The notes beneath the pieces are model-generated. The model made no database searches. It was not told where the DNA came from and was given only the letters and a program-made list of their open reading frames with translations. A program made the translations under genes and the position numbers. This document shows, one piece after another, positions 59,384-64,000 of a stretch of 64,000 bases of DNA; the first letter of the stretch is position 1, and each line of letters begins with the position of its first letter. Origin of the DNA: Syntrophomonas sp. (GTDB lineage Bacteria; Bacillota; Syntrophomonadia; Syntrophomonadales; Syntrophomonadaceae); NCBI GenBank assembly GCA_016841425.1, contig JAENZE010000007.1, forward strand, positions 1 to 64,000, read 5' to 3'.

Positions 59384-60130
59384 TTATTTCAGAACATCCT
59401 TGGTTTCAAGTTCATCATTTTTTAGATCAATATACAAGTTCCCATTTACATCCATGGAAGCCAGGAGAATTTGACTAATTTGTTCTACATTCATTTTTCT
59501 TAACTCTTCTTTTAGCCAGGATTCATCCCGATTTACCAGGCGCAGATGTTCTTGAAGAATTTTCCCGTCTATGATCAGGTTAGCCGATATCCCGGCGGGA
59601 GCTGCGGCCTGGTTCAGGTCTGAAGGAGTGAGGGGTTGTTTATCAGGCTTAAGCTGTACGCTTATAACACCACTGGTTTCAAGTACCGCGGATTGAACAT
59701 CAGCTATATTGAATACCCCTTTTTGCCTTAATCCTTCCAGCAAATCATTTACATGATATTTTTGCTGCTGGAGATTTTCCTCCAATACTTTTCCGTTTTG
59801 AATAATTATAGTGGGAACGCCATCGATAATTCTCCTGGCAGGGATACTGTTTAAGGCAATTTTGGCAGCAATGATAGGCACCAGGCCCCAGATAACCAAG
59901 CCAATGATACCATCCCAATAAGATATAGTACGGTCAACAACCATTGAGGCAGCTATTGATCCGATGGTAATACCTACAATAAAGTCAAAAAAATTCAGCT
60001 GGGATACTAATTTTTTCCCAAATAAGTAGGTAAAGAAAAACAAAATACCAATGGCAGTAATATTTATACCAACCATTTTAAGATTATCGATAAAAATGTT
60101 AACCACTCCTCCTTGACCAGTACCCGTCAA
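59384..60130 (-). CDS. DUF421/YetF family membrane protein
   Basis: About 248 residues at most. Three N-terminal transmembrane helices (ITAIGILFFFTYLFG; IVGITIGSIAASMVVD; GIIGLVIWGLVPIIAAKIAL) are followed by paired soluble YetF subdomains (GVPTIIIQNGKVLEENLQQQ, ISANLIIDGKILQEHL). The second carries a long C-terminal extension. Function unknown, possibly spore or envelope related. The start is uncertain: the strong AAGGAGG near 60110 is inside the long frame and would fit a non-ATG start just downstream. Confidence 0.82.
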   Translation of the reverse strand: MTGTGQGGVVNIFIDNLKMVGINITAIGILFFFTYLFGKKLVSQLNFFDFIVGITIGSIAASMVVDRTISYWDGIIGLVIWGLVPIIAAKIALNSIPARRIIDGVPTIIIQNGKVLEENLQQQKYHVNDLLEGLRQKGVFNIADVQSAVLETSGVISVQLKPDKQPLTPSDLNQAAAPAGISANLIIDGKILQEHLRLVNRDESWLKEELRKMNVEQISQILLASMDVNGNLYIDLKNDELETKDVLK

Positions 60131-60335
60131 TTTTAACCAATAGTCCCTCTTCCTTTATTCTAGTTCTCTTTGAGTAATTCTTGTTGTTTTTGGTATTTTT
60201 TGTATTATTACCAAAAAAAATCTTATTAAAAAATATGCACATATTTGTTGGTCATCTGAATATATATGTCAATGTGCGTATTGGAGGGCTGTTAAACCTT
60301 CACTGCGGGCCTATTTTATAAAAGGAGTGACGTAT

Positions 60336-60683
60336 TTGAACACCAAGGAAAATTTTGAGAACGCATTTTCCATCGCAGAAAATTCTACAGAAAGATTTTG
60401 GGAGGCTTTTTTAGTTACTATGGGGAGCATGTCCTGGACCCAGGAACAAACGGAAAACCTGTTCAGGAAATATCTGGACCAGAATAAGACGGCCAGAGAG
60501 GAAGGTTCCCGGTTGATGGAAGAGGTAGTCAGCCAGGCTAAAAGGAATCAACAGCAGATTCAGAAAATGATCGAAGATGCGGTAGTTGGCGCTTTTGGCA
60601 ATTTAGATATTCCTACTTTCAGCTACATTCAGGAATTATCTAATAAGGTTGATGAGTTATCCAAAAAAGTGGATAATCTCTAA
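60336..60683 (+). CDS. phasin-like PHA granule protein
   Basis: A 115-residue helical protein. FENAFSIAENSTERFWEAFL and the heptad-rich YIQELSNKVDELSKKVDNL at the end fit a phasin or PHA-granule-associated coat protein. The TTG at 60336 lies 8 bp after AAAGGAG; the in-frame GTG at 60327 is part of that site. It leads the PHA cluster. Confidence 0.75.
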   Translation: MNTKENFENAFSIAENSTERFWEAFLVTMGSMSWTQEQTENLFRKYLDQNKTAREEGSRLMEEVVSQAKRNQQQIQKMIEDAVVGAFGNLDIPTFSYIQELSNKVDELSKKVDNL

Positions 60684-60773
60684 ACCCGCAAATTAATATC
60701 CGCCGCGGAATTACGGTTATGGCCCTTGGTATCCATAACCGTTTAATTTCGCAGAAAGGAAGGGACTCCATCA

Positions 60774-61265
60774 ATGTCTGAAGATAAGAAAAACACCAGG
60801 ATAGACTATGAAGATTTAATAAAGGTTCCTGATCTGTTAGAGCTATGGAAGAAAGTGTACTTTAAAACTGAAGAGACCTGTGCCGGTATCAGCAAGGAAT
60901 TTGTAGCTTCAAAAACCTTTATTGATATGCTGGACCAGGCCAGGGAACAGTATCTTTCCTATCACAAACTGTCCGAACAGTTTCTAGACCAATATTATGA
61001 CAATAACCCGGTTCCCTCCAAAAAGGACATAGCAAGAATTGCGGAGCTGGTCATCGCCCTGGAGGATAAGGTAGATAATCTGGATATTCAAATCATGGAT
61101 AATGTTAATATCATGGCTAAGAGTCTGATTAAGCTGGTCGACTTTCAGCAGGCATCCAGGGATGAAACCCTGCAGTTTCTACAAGAGGTGCGGAGCTTGA
61201 ATGAAAAATTGGACTATATCGAAGCCAAACTGGAAAGCGTGAGTCAACGAATATGTAATCCATAA
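60774..61265 (+). CDS. PHA synthase accessory subunit, PhaE/PhaR-like
   Basis: A 163-residue helical protein. LIKVPDLLELWKKVYFKTEE and a C-terminal coiled coil (EVRSLNEKLDYIEAKLESVS) resemble the non-catalytic partner of class III (PhaE) or class IV (PhaR) synthases. The short length favours the PhaR type. It lies upstream of phaJ and phaC, with AAAGGAAGGGA at its start. Confidence 0.75.
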   Translation: MSEDKKNTRIDYEDLIKVPDLLELWKKVYFKTEETCAGISKEFVASKTFIDMLDQAREQYLSYHKLSEQFLDQYYDNNPVPSKKDIARIAELVIALEDKVDNLDIQIMDNVNIMAKSLIKLVDFQQASRDETLQFLQEVRSLNEKLDYIEAKLESVSQRICNP

Positions 61266-61330
61266 TCTATAAGTCAAAAAGAGCCATATACAAACACGGC
61301 GCAGACTGAGAATAATGAAGAAAGGCCTGA

Positions 61331-61783
61331 TTGAATTTGATTGAGAACACTTATAGTGAACTGCGTATAGGAGATACTGCCTGTATCGAGAAAACTGTTA
61401 CCGAAACCGACGTTTACATGTATGCCGGGATAACCGGGGATTTTAGCTGGCTTCATGTTAACGAAATCAGGGCTCAGCAAGGCCATTTTAAAACCCGTAT
61501 AGTCCATGGGATGCTGCTTATCGGTTTGATTTCAACCGTGATCGGCAATTATATGCCTGGCGCTGGAACAGTTTACGAAAGCCAGGACATTACTTTTCTT
61601 AAACCCTGTTACATTAACGATACTATCAAAGCCCAGACCGAAGTGATCGAGCAGATGGATAAAGGCCGGGTAAAACTCAGAACTTTGTGTTTTAATCAGG
61701 ATGACTCCATCATACTCGACGGCGAGGCAATTGTCATTCCACCCCGTCATCACGTCTTGAGACATCCAGTAAAAATCGGATAA
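61331..61783 (+). CDS. phaJ: MaoC-like (R)-specific enoyl-CoA hydratase
   Basis: A 150-residue hot-dog fold protein. The catalytic hydratase-2 motif appears as GITGDFSWLHVN (Asp and His kept), followed by RIVHGMLLIGLISTVIG. It hydrates crotonyl-CoA and similar enoyl-CoA to (R)-3-hydroxyacyl-CoA, feeding PHA synthase from beta-oxidation intermediates, which suits a butyrate-oxidising syntroph. Start TTG 61331 behind AAAGG. It lies 11 bp before phaC. Confidence 0.88.
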   Translation: MNLIENTYSELRIGDTACIEKTVTETDVYMYAGITGDFSWLHVNEIRAQQGHFKTRIVHGMLLIGLISTVIGNYMPGAGTVYESQDITFLKPCYINDTIKAQTEVIEQMDKGRVKLRTLCFNQDDSIILDGEAIVIPPRHHVLRHPVKIG

Positions 61784-61794
61784 GGAGTATATAA

Positions 61795-62883
61795 ATGAAT
61801 CCATTATTCTTAAGCGGTTCCAGAGAAGAACTGTCCAAACAAATGCAGGCCAACTATGATAGCCTCCTGGATACTACCAGTAAATGGGCGGAAATAGTCA
61901 CCTTCGATCCTGATCCACAGACGGGAATAACCCCCAAAGATGTGGTCTGGAGAAAAAATAAGACCAAGCTTTATCGATATGTATCGGAGCAGGGGCATAA
62001 GTACCGGACCCCTATACTTATAACTTATGCACTGATAAACGAAGCCTATATCCTGGACCTGACTCCAGGCATGAGTCTGATAGAACACCTGGTTCAGCAG
62101 GGATTTGACGTATACCTGCTGGAATGGGGCGACTTCGAATGGGAAGATCGTAATCTGACTATGGCTGATCTCGTTTTCGACTATATCGCCCTGGCGGCCC
62201 GTAAAGTATGCCAGTTTTCCAGAACAGATGAGCTTACCATAATGGGATACTGCATGGGCGGCACCATGGCCAGTATGTACGCGGCCTTATTTCCTCTGCC
62301 CCGGGTGAAAAATATAGTTTTCCTGGCTGCCCCTTTTGATTTTTCCGATGCTGGAGTAGCAGGGACCTGGATTCAGAATGAAAGCTTTGATGTTGATAAA
62401 ATCGTAGATACTCTGCAGTTGATACCTTCATCATTCATTGATCTGGGGGTTAAGATGTTAAACCCGGTCAATAATTACTTGGGAACCTATACCCGGCTCT
62501 GGAAGATGCTCGACGAAGGGATGCCGATTCATTCCTGGAAAGTTCTAAACAAATGGGTAAATGACAATAAAAACTTTCCGGGAGGTTCATTCAGACTGTG
62601 GATAAAAGATCTCTATCAGGAGAATAAACTGGTTGCCAATCAGCTCCGGCTCCGGGGCCGGCGGGTAGATCTAAGCCGCATCCAGGCTTCCATATTACTG
62701 CTGGCGGGAGAAAAAGACCATCTGGTGCTGCCTGCCCAGTCCAGGGCAGCTATGGAATATATACCAGTTAAAGATAAGACTTACCGAGAATTCCCCATAG
62801 GGCACGGGGGATTGGTTTTCGGCAATGTCGCGGTTAAACAAGTCTATCCCTTGATCTCGGACTGGTTGGGTGACCGTTCCTAA
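61795..62883 (+). CDS. phaC: class III/IV poly(3-hydroxyalkanoate) synthase, catalytic subunit
   Basis: A 362-residue protein. The lipase-like box MGYCMGGTMAS has the catalytic Cys153, with Asp308 in LLAGEKDHLVLP and His337 in FPIGHGGLVFG completing the triad. The length matches class III/IV PhaC (~360 residues) rather than class I. VYLLEWGDFEWEDRNLTMAD is also typical. It polymerises (R)-3-hydroxyacyl-CoA into storage granules. The operon order is phasin, PhaE/R-like, phaJ, phaC. Confidence 0.93.
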   Translation: MNPLFLSGSREELSKQMQANYDSLLDTTSKWAEIVTFDPDPQTGITPKDVVWRKNKTKLYRYVSEQGHKYRTPILITYALINEAYILDLTPGMSLIEHLVQQGFDVYLLEWGDFEWEDRNLTMADLVFDYIALAARKVCQFSRTDELTIMGYCMGGTMASMYAALFPLPRVKNIVFLAAPFDFSDAGVAGTWIQNESFDVDKIVDTLQLIPSSFIDLGVKMLNPVNNYLGTYTRLWKMLDEGMPIHSWKVLNKWVNDNKNFPGGSFRLWIKDLYQENKLVANQLRLRGRRVDLSRIQASILLLAGEKDHLVLPAQSRAAMEYIPVKDKTYREFPIGHGGLVFGNVAVKQVYPLISDWLGDRS

Positions 62884-62967
62884 TCCAAGCTAATCAGGTA
62901 ACGGGACGAAGATGATATGCCGCAGTTGGCTGCCACATCAAAACCCACTAGTTCCGAGTCTTAAAAA

Positions 62968-63004
62968 AAGGTGTGTCAGGAAGCCCACGCCCCTGGCACA
63001 CCTT
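62968..63004. terminator. bidirectional terminator after phaC
   Basis: AAGGTGTGTCAGG / CCTGGCACACCTT with an 11-nt loop, and an A-run upstream that gives a U-run on the minus strand. It serves phaC and the small minus-strand gene. Confidence 0.8.
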
Positions 63005-63011
63005 ATTCTGA

Positions 63012-63137
63012 CTATTTTTCTTCCTGCTGGTGTTCATCTTTCATATCCAATTTTTTCCGGTTCTTGCCAAAAAACCTTAGCCAATCATGAGGATTAATTA
63101 TCTTTTTGTCCGGATCAGGATAATTTTCTTCTCTCAC
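63012..63137 (-). CDS. 41-residue charged small protein
   Basis: GTG at 63137 lies 8 bp after AGGAGG and opens 41 codons ending in TAG at 63012-63014, directly followed by the terminator at 62968-63004. The peptide is highly charged, with NPHDWLRFFGKNRKKLDM in the centre. The strong Shine-Dalgarno sequence and terminator argue for expression. I do not recognise the family. A TTG one codon upstream is an alternative start. Confidence 0.6.
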   Translation of the reverse strand: MREENYPDPDKKIINPHDWLRFFGKNRKKLDMKDEHQQEEK

Positions 63138-63201
63138 CAACCGTACCTCCTAATAACTTAGTATTGGATATTTTGTGTAACTGATTCGCTTATTATCCAT
63201 T

Positions 63202-63227
63202 GAAGCAGGGGACGTTCTTTTTGCTTC
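63202..63227. repeat. single palindrome abutting a stop codon (tag GAAGCA)
   Basis: GAAGCAGGGGACGTTCTTTT plus TGCTTC ends one base before the stop codon of the ATP-grasp gene (63228-63230 on the minus strand). Confidence 0.85.
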
Positions 63228-64000
63228 CTAGAAGCCGGCCAGGTGGCAGGCGTATTCCATGGGTCTGGATACCGCTACTTTCCTGGTATCCGGGCTGATG
63301 TCACTAAAGGCACGTCGGCCAGGCTTAGGGTTGGCTTCCAGGAACCACACCTTTCCGTTAGCGTCGATCAGGAAATCCAGACCCAGCTCCCCCAGTGCTC
63401 TGGCCCTACTGGCTATTATTTCTGCTATCCTTAAGGACATTTGTTCCAGCTGGGTGTTAATATCAGAGATATCTTGGAGATCAAAACCACGGTCTTGCAG
63501 GATATCTGCAGGCTCCTGGGCTTTTCCGCCGGTATGCAGGTTGGTGGTAATCCTGCCGGCTGCTCCTACTCGGGCTGCGGTGCCGGTCACTTGCCATTTA
63601 TTAAAGCGGTTCTTTTGGACCAAAACCCGAAAATCACTATGCTGGTTATTTTTCATAATACGGATACTCTGCTGGACAATAGGCATACTGCAGTCCAAAT
63701 TAGCCCTGGTTTTTAGCAGGATTTCCTGGGCACTGCGACAGATAAAGCCATTATTACGATCGGCGGTTTTGACCAGGTAAGCACCCTTTTTTCTAGTTAC
63801 CCGGATAATCCCATTTCCTTTACAGCCGCTGGGTGGTTTAAGATAAACTTCTTTATGTTTCTTTAGCATAGATGCCAGCACTTGACTGGATTCGAGCAGG
63901 CGGGTTTCGGGCAGGTGGACTGCAACATCGCTGTGCTTCTCCAGCAACCGATGGACAGCCCATTTGCTGCCGATTGAATTGTTGAAGGTTTTAACTCCAT
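63228..64000 (-). CDS. YheC/YheD-type spore coat-associated ATP-grasp protein, 5' end outside window
   Basis: The reading frame continues past the TTG at 63947 to the window edge (GVKTFNNSIGSKWAVHRLLE is encoded by the last ~50 bases), so the gene is truncated by the window. VYLKPPSGCKGNGIIRVTRK, FRVLVQKNRFNKWQVTGTAA and GLDFLIDANGKVWFLEANPK are ATP-grasp nucleotide and metal motifs characteristic of YheC/D, which occur in the spore coat of Bacillus. It is predicted to ligate an amino-acid-like substrate. Confidence 0.88.
   Translation of the reverse strand, partial: GVKTFNNSIGSKWAVHRLLEKHSDVAVHLPETRLLESSQVLASMLKKHKEVYLKPPSGCKGNGIIRVTRKKGAYLVKTADRNNGFICRSAQEILLKTRANLDCSMPIVQQSIRIMKNNQHSDFRVLVQKNRFNKWQVTGTAARVGAAGRITTNLHTGGKAQEPADILQDRGFDLQDISDINTQLEQMSLRIAEIIASRARALGELGLDFLIDANGKVWFLEANPKPGRRAFSDISPDTRKVAVSRPMEYACHLAGF

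Overview
The window looks like a chromosomal segment of a strictly anaerobic, spore-forming-lineage Firmicute (Clostridia). A Syntrophomonas-like syntroph fits best. The supporting genes are an H-type small acid-soluble spore protein, a YheC/D-type spore-coat ATP-grasp protein and a PdaA-like deacetylase. To these add a membrane-anchored, Tat-exported [FeFe] hydrogenase with a cytochrome b subunit, and a polyhydroxyalkanoate (PHA) cluster with a class III/IV-type synthase. Purine-rich ribosome binding sites with frequent TTG and GTG starts also fit. The genus is an inference. No rRNA, tRNA, CRISPR array or intact transposase gene was seen.

Layout. 1-1130: 3' end of a collagen-like Gly-X-Y gene. 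1.4-6.8 kb: Fe-S flavoprotein, TraR/DksA zinc-finger protein, lipoprotein, two MOSC proteins, ArsM, MarR regulator, dodecin. 7.1-10.1 kb: flotillin/NfeD/PspA membrane-stress operon. 10.4-11.5 kb: molybdenum-storage-protein-like gene with a 67-residue companion. 11.8-12.9 kb: IlvE. 13.3-16.1 kb: YedE/DUF3343/kinase-fold/TusA cluster, probably selenium or sulfur trafficking. 16.2-18.3 kb: a second SPFH/NfeD pair. 18.5-19.2 kb: a strong promoter, about 600 nt of non-coding but highly structured sequence, and a terminator. 19.4-23.0 kb: YitT protein, SspH, [FeFe] hydrogenase operon. 23.9-27.5 kb: a 1046-residue zinc-ribbon/membrane/65-pentapeptide-repeat protein and its zinc-ribbon partner. 27.8-32.3 kb: PdaA, AbiE-like toxin-antitoxin pair, Pcm, guanylate-kinase-like protein, frameshifted CpsB-type phosphatase. 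32.4-35.6 kb: c-di-AMP riboswitch and glycine betaine ABC transporter. 35.8-41.2 kb: assorted membrane and metabolic genes and a Mop protein. 41.5-45.8 kb: histidine kinase, double-domain KaiC-like ATPase, small protein, response regulator. 46.1-53.9 kb: glycerate kinase, C69 peptidase, UspA, DUF362, YkuK, PAP2. 54.2-58.8 kb: ADP-ribosyltransferase-like/HD fusion, PPOX protein, VWA + MoxR pair, PadR regulator. 59.1-64.0 kb: DUF3892, DUF421, phasin/PhaE-like/PhaJ/PhaC, and a partial YheC/D protein at the right edge.

A theme runs through the whole window. Dozens of short palindromic elements share a core close to AGGGGACGGTTCTTTTG, but each carries its own outer stem 'tag' (GAAGCA, GTGGACA, GGGACA, GGCCACA, GCAGGCA and others), and the tag is always complemented on the other side. 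Many copies sit at, or within a few bases of, stop codons. Some occur as inverted pairs that bound longer units, including two near-identical ~250 bp copies flanking the uspA gene and a 165 bp unit near 58.9 kb.

The strongest candidates for undescribed biology are: the 18.5-19.2 kb RNA, which has three repeated domains with covarying closing helices and a 10-bp long-range helix; the tag-covarying palindrome family; the 65-repeat [YF]DxxG protein with a probable Cys-His-Asp terminal domain; and the ADP-ribosyltransferase-like/HD fusion.
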